Assembly: GCA_003952965.2 (NCBI GenBank)
Contig: CM025851.1
Span: 31,130,316 to 31,194,315, forward strand
Reading direction: 5' to 3'
DNA length: 64,000 bases
Origin: Morella rubra
Lineage: Eukaryota; Streptophyta; Magnoliopsida; Fagales; Myricaceae
In this document: positions 46,540 through 56,417 of the stretch, piece by piece
Numbering within the stretch: the first letter of the stretch is position 1
Layout: the number at the start of each line of letters is the position of its first letter
Translations under genes and position numbers: made by a program
Notes under the pieces: model-generated
The model's input: the letters and a program-made list of their open reading frames with translations, nothing else
Database searches by the model: none
What the model was told of the DNA's origin: nothing

Positions 46540-47426
46540 AGTCACATGATCTCCAAAATCCAACTCATTCAAGATTCATCCAATAAGATACGCATAGGAT
46601 CAGCTTTCAATTCTATATAAAACAATGAAAACAACATTAAATGCACAAAAAGAATTGAAGAAGAACCAAAACAACCAAATCATTATTCAGCAACCAAATC
46701 AGCAAAGATAAACACATTTTTCAGCAACTATAAACACATTTTTTAGTAACTATATATAGCAAATCAAATCAATAAACAAATTATATATTTTTCAGCAACT
46801 ATAAACAGAATTTTCAGTTCTTCTCTATATAGTTTACAACTTTACGTAGCCAAATCAAATCAATACTTTTTTAATATAATATATATGTATAGTATAAAAT
46901 CAGAAAAATAAACCAATTCATATGATACAGCAACCCAAGAAACCAATTCATTTAATACAATGACCAATTCATAAGCCAACAAGATATATATAGCAAATCA
47001 GCAAGCCAACAAGGCACCAACCAATAAACCAATTCAGCAACCCAATCTCCAATCTCTAACACAACAGAACCCAATAAACCAATTTAGCAAGCCTTGACCT
47101 CCAATCTCCATACAATTATATTCATTAATAATTTCTAAAATACCAAAATACACACTGACCTGAGCAACGATGAACAACAAGGCAGCAAGGCAACAACCAA
47201 CACTCCAACAGCAACACACGTCACACAATATCTACAATAACTTCAAATCAGAATTCAGAATTAACAACAACAAGCAACACATGAATTTTATAATCTAATA
47301 ATAAATTTTATAATGAAGAAAACAACATTAACAAATTACCTGAGGGTAGTGAGGTTACTGAGGTAGGTTGCGAAGGATGAGGGTTGTGACTTTTTTTTTT
47401 TTTTGCTGATGTTAGATGGTTCAAAT
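46540..47426. other. AT-rich interior of the hAT-like element
   Basis: Low-complexity 'caaatcagcaa / ccaattcat' repeats (about 46680-47060), with no transposase or host domain. Nothing else seen. Confidence 0.4.
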
Positions 47427-47752
47427 CACTAAGGGTGAGCAAATTTTCCGGTGAAAACCGAATCATTTTTGCTTTCTGTGAAGCTCCTAATTTGCTTATT
47501 TGGAATAAAACTGAATCGTTTGCTCAGGAATCATGGTTTCTTAGGCATCTCGATCATGTATTTTTTTTTTCTTTTTATGTTTCTTGCTTTCCTCTTGTTC
47601 TCTCTCTGACCTGAATTTTCGGATTTCGTTTTCGAAAATTCCGATTCCATTCCGAAATTTTCCGGAATGGAACCGGAATAAAAATAAGGGTTTTGGTGAG
47701 TACCGGAATGGGCCATTCCGGTTCCATCTGTTCCAGTACTCATGCTTACAGA
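47427..47752. mobile_element. Small nested hAT-like MITE
   Basis: The left end 'aagggtgagcaaattttccg' and right end (complement of 'ccagtactcatgctta') are similar hAT-type termini. Subterminal 'ccgga/ttccg' motifs are dense between 47640 and 47735. About 325 bp, non-coding. A target duplication is not clear. Confidence 0.5.
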
Positions 47753-48652
47753 TTACCAACAAAACTAAGATGGCCACTCAGAAACTTTATTAGCAGGCTA
47801 GGTGCCATGTTCAAGCATTCATACATACTATGAGTCTATGAAAACTTATCCACAATTATCATAAGCATATTTGCAGCAATCTACAAAAAAAGTAATACCG
47901 AATTAACCTTCCGATTCAATTAAGTTGAATTCACCAGTCATTCGTTGCGCAATGCTTTTTATATGTGCATTTTCTTCGTACTAGAAAGAGAGAACGGTTC
48001 AAAAAGAAGGCAAACCTTTTCCAAACAGAGCTATGAAGGAAACGATGCACATAGAAATGCCTTCAAATTCCCATATATCATCCACCATCTCAAAGCCCAC
48101 CTGCATAGAATTTGAGCATGTTGTAACATCATCGGTATAAAAACGATTGTGTGAGAGAGAGAGAGAGAGAGTAGCTTACCTGGCAGTATGGCACTCTTGA
48201 CTCTACTAAGGAGCTGTTGACGATGACTATCTAAGGAGCAAGAGGCTGGAAAATTGCAAGGAGATCGGTGACAGGTGATGGCGAGGAAAACTGGCAAGTG
48301 CAGCGGTTGGCAGCGGTTGAGAAGACGATGGCGGCAACGAGCAAGACCTCACTGTTAAGTGTTAGGGTTAGGTTTTTTTCAAAGGGGGCTGTGGGCTGGG
48401 ACTTGGGAGTTGGGTGAGTGAAATTGAAAATGAGAAGGGGGGCTGAAATTGCAAAGAAAGGAGAAGGGGGAAGTTAAACGCACGTTTAACTTAAACCCAG
48501 TATTCGGGTTGGAGTCAGTGAAAACCGGATTTTTATTCGGATATTCGACTCCGACCCGATTTTTTTTCCTATCCGACTTCAAATTTGGATCTGACTCCAC
48601 CCGGCCTGGTCTGGTCAGTGAGTCGGATCAGGTGATTTTTGAACACCCCTAG

Positions 48653-50335
48653 CTTTACTCTACTTAAGTAATATTGACGATTACTTAGGATGAAGAAGAA
48701 TTAAGTTGTGTTGGATGAGTTAACGGGATATTGCATTAGGGTGCTGTCCGGTGGTTCCAAATTTTCTCGTGATCTTGATGCGGAGTTTCAAGAAATGGAC
48801 AATGGTGATGATGATGCTTGGTGGGGGATTGTTGACGATGAAGATATTCTCGAGGATGGCTTGTTCTCTATGATCAGTGGCGGAAGCAGCAAGGGGGCGA
48901 AGGGGGACAACCACCCCCCTCCGCCTCAAAAATCAGTTCAAAATTATTATTTTTTGATCCTCGTGTACTAGTTGTCTACTTTTGAATGAGTTCACGCCAC
49001 CCCTACACTTTCTTCTCTCTCTCTCTTGGGTCGCTCTGTCAGCTAACTTTTTCAAACCGGTTATTATCCCAACCACTACTTATTGGTTGGTGATAACTGT
49101 TAAATACTTAGATACAATAAAGTACTTCTTTTAATATTTAATATTTTTTTATTATTATAACTATTAACTACTACAGATACGACAAAGGTATCTTGGAGTA
49201 AAATAACCAGTACTTCATTAATATTTTTGTTTAAGAGTAAGAACCTTCAAAATATATATATTACATGCTCGATTCATATTGTTAATATTAATTATTTATT
49301 ATCGTAAACATTATCCTAGTTTCTTTCATAGATTTTTAATAAAATAGTGTGATTTGAGGGATTTTAATCCTATGTGTATTTATCAGGCATCAGATTTTCT
49401 ACGTTAATACTTTTTCAACCTTAAGCTTAGATACAAGACTAAGGTGAAGTCTTTTTGTGGTGGCTGTAAGCAATTATAAATAATTCATTATAAGTAACCA
49501 AACACGACAATGTATTTTTTTGAGATAAATGAAATTTTTCACTTATCAATTGTAAAGAGTTTTTACTCATTATATTATAAACTATCACTTTTAATACATT
49601 ATAATTTCTAACTATTAATATTAGACATAGTACCCTCTATCTAATTTTTCCGTAAAATTGCACAAAATTTAGTGCTTTACACTTAAAATAACAACAATGC
49701 TCCCAATGACTTGTAAGTTGACAACAATACTCTTTATCAGGTATGAAGATTGACTTGCATAATAAGATGAGAGATAACTGGATGAATGATAGTATGATAT
49801 ATACATCGAGAGAAAAAATTTTGAAACTATTGAGAACGAAGCAATTTTGAAATGTTTTTAGAAGATGAGACTCGTGGGATCTAATTGCCATCTTTCAGTC
49901 TCAGCAAATAGTATAGTACGTGTATTTCAATATAATATATTTTTAATATTTTTTAGTCCTTAGTTTTTGATATTTTTACTTTAAGACTCTTTTTGCATTA
50001 AGTAGTAAAATTTTTTTTTTTGGTCATTTTTTTTTATAGGAGTTTGCCTCTCTCTTTAAATTCATTTCTAGTTTCGCCACTGTCTGCCACCGTGAAAACC
50101 AAGATTTTTCTCTGGTCTTGTACATCGGGTTTGGCCTCTATCTTGTGAGCCATGGAACTCTGCTTTTCTCTTTCTTGAAAACTGATTGTTGAAGAGCTAT
50201 GGGTTTTGGTCTCGGAGTTCATACCTTCGTTCGTAACGGTTAAGACTTCAAAGAATTTGAACCCTACAGGATTTCCTAGGAGGGAGAGGAACAGAGACGG
50301 AAACAGAGGATAGAGAGGGATTTTACAATTTGACA
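48653..50335 (-). pseudogene. PS1-like gene fragment split by a transposon insertion
   Basis: The two parts, about 48720-48874 and 50083-50330, read on the minus strand as a diverged PS1 first exon. The right part encodes a start like PS1 (MAHKIEAKP then RKILVFTV, against RKIPVFTV in PS1). The left part encodes AILENIFIVNNPPP (PS1: AILKNIFIVNDPPP), then a decayed stretch ending near GQHPNAISR (PS1: GRHPDCHIM). The reading frame does not connect, and the rest of the FHA domain, the central region and the PIN domain are missing. Sequence 5' of the start also matches the PS1 leader. It is a partial duplicate of PS1 or a remnant of a second FHA gene, now dead. Confidence 0.75.
48875..50082. mobile_element. 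1.2-kb DNA transposon insertion in the PS1-like fragment
   Basis: Bounded by inverted 'cagtggcgg' (48875) and 'cgccactg' (ending 50082), a common end type for small non-autonomous plant DNA elements. AT-rich, no transposase seen. It sits exactly where PS1 homology breaks. Flanking 8-mers TCTATGAT and TCTGCCAC match at only four positions, so the target duplication is weak. Confidence 0.6.
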
Positions 50336-50675
50336 AAAGGAAAAGGTGCCGTTATCATGATGGGTACATTTTTTATTAGAAAAAAAAATCCAATTTGATA
50401 ACACTAAAACTTTTTCAAAAAAATAAAATATAGTTTGAAGAAAAGAAACAGGAAAAAGGGGAACCACTCCTGGGCGGGCGCAGCCACTCTATCGAGATCT
50501 CATTGATGTTTTTCTATTTTATTGTTGACCTCTTGACTTTTTGAATTAATTTATTTACTAGTTCAATTTTAATTTATGTCTTATGTGGCTAAATATACAT
50601 AGAGCTTAATTTAAAATGGCTATGATTTGGTGTTTTATACTTGTGGAAGGTTTTTCATTTTGAGCAGATAAAAAA

Positions 50676-50912
50676 AGGAATAAATACAAAATCAGTCCTT
50701 GTGGTATACGCGAAAATCGAATTAGTCTTCATGATAACAAAAGCATAAAATTAGTCCCTTTAGTTCCACTTTCGTTTAACATTGGTCCTTTATCAGGGAC
50801 TGATTTTATGCTTTTGTGAAATTAGGGGATTAATTTTATGCTTTTATTATCACGAGGACTAATTCGATTTTTGCAAATACCACAAGGACTGATTTTATAT
50901 TTATCCCTTTTC
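50676..50912. repeat. Foldback MITE
   Basis: Inverted arms of about 90 bp with the recurring words 'aaatcagtccttgtggtat', 'atcgaattagtc' and 'aaagcataaaat(t/c)a'. The centre is about 40 bp. No clear target duplication is visible. Non-coding, similar in style to the element at 33836-34168 but with different sequence. Confidence 0.75.
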
Positions 50913-52148
50913 AATTCTCTTTAGGATTGGGATTAGACGGGTGATTTAAGTGGGGCTTGTGCTAACTTCCTTGATTTCCTGTGCATTGTTAAGTCGCCTC
51001 GCTCTGATGAACTTACTGTATAGAATTTCTCTTCGTGTCTTAATAAAAAAAGATCAAAAGACTTTTTTACTTTTCAATTTTTGAATTGCGTAAAAACGCT
51101 CTTACCATTATAGGCTTTCAGCCTGAAATGCAAGATGAGGAAAGTAATTCTTCGTTTTTTTTTTTTTTTTTTCTTACATTTATTGTACGACTTCCTGGTT
51201 AAAATGAATTTCTAGAAGATGTATCAACGTTAGGATATTAGGTTATAAGCTGTTGTACAAAGCTATTCTGACAATATTAGAGCTTTTTTTTTCCCTGAAT
51301 AATGCCACCATAAGGCTTGCATAGTTGTATTTCAAAAGTAAAAACCATACAAGTATAAATTTACATAAAGTTAACAAACACTAGATTGTAAAAGAAAACT
51401 AACAAAATCTTGAAAAAGATTAAGAAAATAACTATATGTTAGTAGAGAGCGGATGTCTAATAGATGTAACTACTGAGATTTAGACTGACTAGTAATAAAA
51501 GTGTTTGCCAACTTGGCACAACAAAGCTTATCGGAAGGTCAGAAAAGACATACAAGGGAACGGAAAGACCTACTGGAAGCCAAAACAACAAAGAAAATAA
51601 ACAACTAAGACCAACAAATACCGAAACAAAACAAAAACACGACTGAAAACTAGAAGTCGAGCCAAAAAATGAGAGCAAAATGAGCAGAGAGAGCCAAAAA
51701 CAAGGGGAGCGCGTGGGGTCGGAATGTAGCTGTCTTGGTGGCTCTTCATGGTGAGACACGGTACACTCAATTCTTTAACAAAATTTATGAAAATTTAGAT
51801 AAAATAAATTATCCCATTAAAATTTTGTTGATACGGCTTAACACATTTGAGCTCAATTGTTACCTATTCTTTCAACACCAAAATAGGTGAATGCTAACCA
51901 ATAATAATAATAAAGCCTTTTCAAAAATTCGAGACGTTAGCGGATGAATGAACGTCTAGCACTTGTTAGCCGTTGCAAATAATCAAAACAAGTAGCCGTT
52001 GAATGAACGTCTAGCACTTGTGTCTCCCTCTGTGAATTTTTTAAGAAAATCTGGCCTGTAGATATCACAGTAAACTAAAACTGTGAAGGAATTTGAAAGA
52101 AGGGATGGCCACATTAATCAATTCTTGGTGAATTAGGGAGCAATTAGG
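50913..52148. other. Spacer
   Basis: AT-rich spacer with a long T-run (about 51155-51171). A repeated word 'gaatgaacgtctagcacttg' occurs at 51947 and 52002, about 55 bp apart (small tandem duplication). Minus-strand frames at 51457-51770 show no domain. Confidence 0.45.
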
Positions 52149-53166
52149 TTGCATAATTGTTTGTTTGTTTGTTTTTTTTCTAGGCAACATAAATACTATA
52201 TTAATATCCGAGAAAGTTACAGCCAGTACAAAATATAAAAATAACTCGAAGGCTAACGAAAGACCTAAACGGACCAAAAAGCCTTACAATAAACCGGACC
52301 CAAAGAGCCGGTAACCAAACCGGACTTAACAGCTAGTACAACCAACAGCCACAAGGCTAGGAAACAAACACCAGAACAACAAATGAGCCACAAGGGCCAA
52401 CACAAAGAACTAATACAAACTGGCCATAAGGGCCAACACATAGGACACACACAAACCGATCACAGGGACCGAAACACAACACAACCATCGCTCAAAGCGA
52501 TGGCGGCTTCCGCTAGTGGAAGGGCGAACAGAGCGATGATCTGACTCCTTCAAGAAAATCTTCATGCAAAGACTGGCTGCACTAGGAGGAAGAAGAGAGA
52601 TAGCTCCAAACGGCACAAAAGGATGGGATCCAGAAGCTGCAGAAAGCAAAAACGCCATGCATACAGGAGGCACACGCTCCCACGGCTACGCGTGGCCCAC
52701 AAGCCCCTGCAAGGAGAGGCCGGGCAAAGACAACAAAGACCGCTAGGAGGAGCTAAGCACGGCGGGGCAGGTCAAGTCCTCCGAAAAACGCTCAAAACCA
52801 TCGGGAGAGAAGCAAAAAAGGTAGGGCGCGTGCGCGTGAAAGCGCACGCGCCGAAGCTGAATGCCGTTGCTCGGGACCAAATCTGGGTGCTGGAAGGAGA
52901 GGAGAGCCACCAAGGAGGCCGTGCACACCAAAGACCACCGGAAAGGCCGGGATCTAACGACCAAAATAAAAATAAAACCGGAGAAGCTCCGGCCACCAAA
53001 AGGGTGGCCAAAGAAAAGGAAAGGGAGGAGGGGGAGGAGCCGCCCACAGCCAGAGCAGGAGAGCTAAAGAGATTGTCAAACGAAAGGGAGGGGAAATTCT
53101 AGAGAAAGGGAGGAGTCTCTCTCTCTAGACACAAGTACAGCTTTGCTTTTATTTGCATAATTGTTT
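52149..53166 (-). mobile_element. LINE-derived retroposon with 14-bp target duplication
   Basis: Identical flanks TTGCATAATTGTTT at 52149-52162 and 53153-53166. The body (52163-53152, about 990 bp) starts on the plus strand with T-rich 'gtttgtttgttttttttc', i.e. the poly(A) tail of a minus-strand element. The 5' half is GC-rich with a (GA)n start on the minus strand; the 3' half contains 'tgttggccctt(a/g)tggc' repeats and resembles the repeats at 640-950 and 4712-5065. There is no reverse transcriptase, so it was mobilised by another LINE or is an internally deleted one. Open frames at 52623-53102 (+) and 52410-53047 (-) have no recognised domain. Confidence 0.8.
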
Positions 53167-53403
53167 ATCCTTTGAACATAGATCAAAACATAGACTGTAC
53201 AGTTTTAGGATCGTCATCAAAGCTTTCCACTTCGAGTTCAAGCTTTGACTCTCTTAATTTTAACCTTTTTTGTTTTCCTACATTTTTTATGGAGTGGAAA
53301 AAACAAGATGAGAAAAGACTGAGTTTTTGGGTGTTATTTATTTATTTGTTTTTATCTGATTTTACTTTACGTGCTTTAAGTGGGCTTTTGTTTTGGTTTT
53401 GAA

Positions 53404-53767
53404 ATTATTTTGTAAATAAATACTGAACAAAATACCTAGAAGGGGTGAATAGTTATAAAAAAATTATCAACAATCTTTTTTAATACAATAACATATCCTA
53501 TATAATATTAACCCTAATAATATGCTTTCAATATTCATGGTTCCTCATTCTCCGCATATATACGAGGACAAATAATTGAAATTTCTCCCTCCTTAGCTGA
53601 AAAATATAGGAATTCCTTACATTGCTCATCCTAATATCCCTATAACTCCAAAAATTGTCCTCCATTCACTACAATTGTTAGCTTCCTGATGTTTTACGCA
53701 TAAAGGATTAAAATTCTTGCACGTGATCATGTTATTGCTTCTCGCATCATTTTTACCAACATTTATC
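53404..53767 (-). repeat. Probable partial LTR of a copia element (3' side)
   Basis: The words 'tgaacaaaatacctagaagg' (53423) and 'cctaataatatgctttcaa' (53513) recur at 55166 and 55222, where they follow a primer-binding site. This suggests remnants of the two LTRs of one minus-strand element. The boundaries are not sharp. Confidence 0.45.
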
Positions 53768-53967
53768 CCATGTGCATTTGTCTGCCTTTTCGTTTGAAAG
53801 GATTAAAATTCTATATGCATTTCTCATTGTATATCCAAATATTTGTTAAGCATATGATAAATCTCTATAGATGCAATACTGCTTTGGTTAAGCTCTGGTA
53901 TGGATGCTTATTAATCATGCGTCTTCTCATAGCCATAGGTATCACCTTTCCTCCTTCTGAACCTAGG

Positions 53968-54270
53968 ATGGTTCTTACAAAAACCATTGGTAAACATACC
54001 ATTAAACAATCTGAGTCTCACAAAAGCCAACCTCCTCAGTTTCCAAAACCTGAAGAGCCAAACCTTTTTGAGACTTTGAAGCTTCTCCTAGACCGAACCA
54101 ATGTCATCTCAGCTATTCAGTCAGATCTAGCCATCATGAGACTTGACCTCTCTAAATTAATGGCTGAGCATAAAGAAATGCTTAGGCTTCTTCAGCAACC
54201 ATCTGTTGACGAAGATGTTGTTATAAGTTCAGAAGAGGTTGACGAAGAGGAATCACAAAGAGGGTCTTAA
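53968..54270 (+). CDS. Orphan small acidic coiled-coil ORF
   Basis: The ATG at 53968 gives 100 residues. The N-terminus is basic (MVLTKTIGKH), followed by a Pro-rich stretch, an amphipathic heptad-like helix (about SAIQSDLAIMRLDLSKLMAE) and a Glu/Asp-rich tail. The composition looks protein-like, unlike the surrounding chance frames. It lies on the opposite strand to, and inside, the decayed copia element, so it may be a captured host fragment, an extra retroelement ORF or chance. I do not recognise the family. 'gaacctag' just before the ATG could be a splice acceptor for an upstream exon. Confidence 0.3.
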   Translation: MVLTKTIGKHTIKQSESHKSQPPQFPKPEEPNLFETLKLLLDRTNVISAIQSDLAIMRLDLSKLMAEHKEMLRLLQQPSVDEDVVISSEEVDEEESQRGS

Positions 54271-54439
54271 AATGGGTTTTCTGATTTATGTTATTTTTGT
54301 TGGTTATGTATTTACAACAGAAGAAGAAAAAATTGGATAATTTACTTTTTCATTTGAAGAAGTTTCTTTACTGGAAGAAGAATTATCAGAATCTGCATTA
54401 GAGAGTGATGCACTCAAATTTTATGTGTCCGAACTCTTT

Positions 54440-55149
54440 ACAACCATGACATTGAACACTACGGTATGGACACTATGAACAATACTCTCATCATTCTTAT
54501 CTTTCTTATCAAAATTCTTCCAATTTATTTTGTTGAAGGATTTCGTGTTTCCTTTCTTATCCTTCCAATTTCTACCTTTTTTGAATCGGAAAGCCTTACG
54601 AAACTTCTTAACAAAAAGATCTTAACATCTTTAACATCATCTTTTCTTCTTTAACATTTTTAATAGCAATAGACTTACCCTTTCTAGATGAAGGAAAAGT
54701 CAGCTTGTAAGGTTTGTAAGGAACCAACTAGTTCATCTATTCTATTTTTATATCATCTAAGACCTTACTTTCTTTTAAATTTTCGATAAACCTTTTCAGG
54801 AAGGGATCTTAAGACCTTACGAACGATTCGAGAATTTTCTCACCAAGCTCCTATAAAAATGAACAACCTTCCATTAACTAGGGCTGTAAGTTTTCCATAG
54901 AACTCATCAAAGCTCCCAAGCTTCTTTCGCAGTCATGCAATTAGATATTCTCATGAATATTATGCCTGAGGATTACTAGGCTCCTTAATACTAACTACCA
55001 TCTACAGCACTTTCCGGCATGGACCATTATCTATGGCTGTCCACACTCTCTCATCTATAGACTTTAGGAAAGCCCTCCTTCTAACTTTTCAATATGCGTA
55101 ATTTGAACCATCAAATTAGGTCAAGGAATGAATTCAGGCTCTGATACCA
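54440..55149 (-). mobile_element. Decayed Ty1/copia gag with primer-binding site
   Basis: The minus strand carries fragments typical of plant copia gag proteins: SIDERVWTAIDNG (about 55060-55020), TAKEAWELFDEFYGKL (about 54935), and IVRKVLRSLPEKVY (about 54820), in shifting frames with stops. Just upstream, 55138-55149 is the complement of TGGTATCAGAGC, the initiator-methionine tRNA primer-binding site, marking the inner end of the 5' LTR. No pol is seen; the element is dead and internally deleted. Confidence 0.75.
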
Positions 55150-55151
55150 AT

Positions 55152-56200
55152 TGAATAACCTAACTATGAACAAAATATCTAGAGGAGGGTGAATAGGTAT
55201 AAAACAAATCTCAAATCTCAATCCTAATAATATGCTTTCAAGAATATATTGACAGAAAACAAGTAAATTAGGATCTGTAAAAACAGTTTGCACAATCTGT
55301 GAAGCATAGTGTAATTTGTAACTACAAGAGACTCCGAATAGACTACAGATTCAAGTACTAAAGTGATCCGCAATCCATTTACCAGTTTTACCTCACAAAT
55401 ACGTTCTTGTTACCTCTCGTCCTTTGATTCTTCAAAGAAAAAAGATTATATTGCACACGACACAAAAGAGTTAGCAAATAGCAAAAATTCTTAAGATTCA
55501 CCACATTGACACGCGGTCTCGCGAGATTGGTGACAAAAAGAATAATTTCTAAGTTTCTTTTAAGGAGAATTAAAAGAAACTACTCTCTGGGCCTAGGGCC
55601 CGAAAATCTTGAATCTTTGACGATTAGATCAATATCCGACGATTAGACACAATCATATCCCCTTCGAACCCAACCTAAGCAAGTCGCTAAGGTCTGCAAC
55701 TTGCAGCACTATTAGAACCTCTGAGCAAGTTTGAACTCTAGCCACTCACTTCATGTTTCCAGCACTCTCAAATGGTGTTTAATGACGCTTTCAAATGGCA
55801 CTCTCAAATAGCATTTGGTGAATTGGTGATAAAAAACGACGATCTATGCAATTCATCAATGCGCCATCTATGATAATCACCAAATATTCAGGAAGAAGAA
55901 GACATAGAAGCCATCTGGTTTCTTGGAGAATCTCGTTCTTGAAAAATATATCAATCTTGGGGGATCGCTCAAGTGTTGCAAAAACTAACTCACTCAGTTA
56001 TAAGCGTAAAGAGCTAACAAATTGATTTCATCTTATACCCCCAACAGGTGTTTCACGATCAGCACTCTCAAACGGACAAAAATACCCCTAATCTATACAC
56101 CTATAAACAAAAAAATAATGAATCCTATTAATCACCATCATAGAAAACATCTTACATAGGGACTCAAATGTTTATAGCTAATTGAGATATAGGTACCTGT
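55152..56200 (-). repeat. Probable 5' LTR of the copia remnant
   Basis: Begins next to the primer-binding site at 55138-55149 and shares its first 100 bp with 53404-53540. The outer boundary (about 56140-56220) is not resolved. The interior has no coding potential. Confidence 0.4.
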
Positions 56201-56269
56201 AATAATCTTATCTAATAATCTTATAGACGCGTTTTCTATGTATTGATTTAGTTAAATTTAGGAAAATAG

Positions 56270-56405
56270 CAATATGGTCACTAGGTTTATACCACGTTGA
56301 CGATTTAGTCACTAGATTTCATTTTTTTACTATATGGTCACGCAATCCATACCCTCGTGACGATTTAGTCTTGCAGTCAAACCTCCGTCAATCCATTTAA
56401 CAGCA
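56270..56405. repeat. Third copy of the repeat seen at 60-500
   Basis: Reverse-orientation match: 'ggtttataccacgttgacga', 'gtgacgatttagtc' and 'cgtcaatccatttaac' correspond to the complement of phrases at 100-495. It lies at the edge of the gypsy repeat block. Confidence 0.65.
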
Positions 56406-56417
56406 CACCATGCCACT

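Larger units (their letters stand above)
44948..48652. mobile_element. hAT-like element with nested insertions
   Basis: The ends are short inverted repeats: 'agaggtgtgcaccgaaattt' at 44948 against the complement of 'aaatttttgaacacccct'-type sequence ending at about 48652. Both sides have many subterminal 'attcgga/atccgac' motifs over about 180-300 bp, as in Ac/Ds-type (hAT) elements. Flanks AGCTCTAC and AGCTTTAC are nearly identical 8-mers, close to the ends and possibly the target duplication. No transposase frame is visible in the 3.7 kb, so it is non-autonomous or decayed. It carries three other insertions (45406-46009, 46393-46519, about 47427-47752). Confidence 0.6.

Noticed and set aside
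48708..48971. Plus-strand open frame of 87 codons with acidic residues
   Set aside because: It is the antisense of the PS1-like fragment and runs into the transposon end.
52623..53102. 159-codon GC-rich open frame
   Set aside because: It lies wholly within a retroposon bounded by target duplications, is rich in Arg/Lys/Gly without a domain, and has equally long frames on the other strand.
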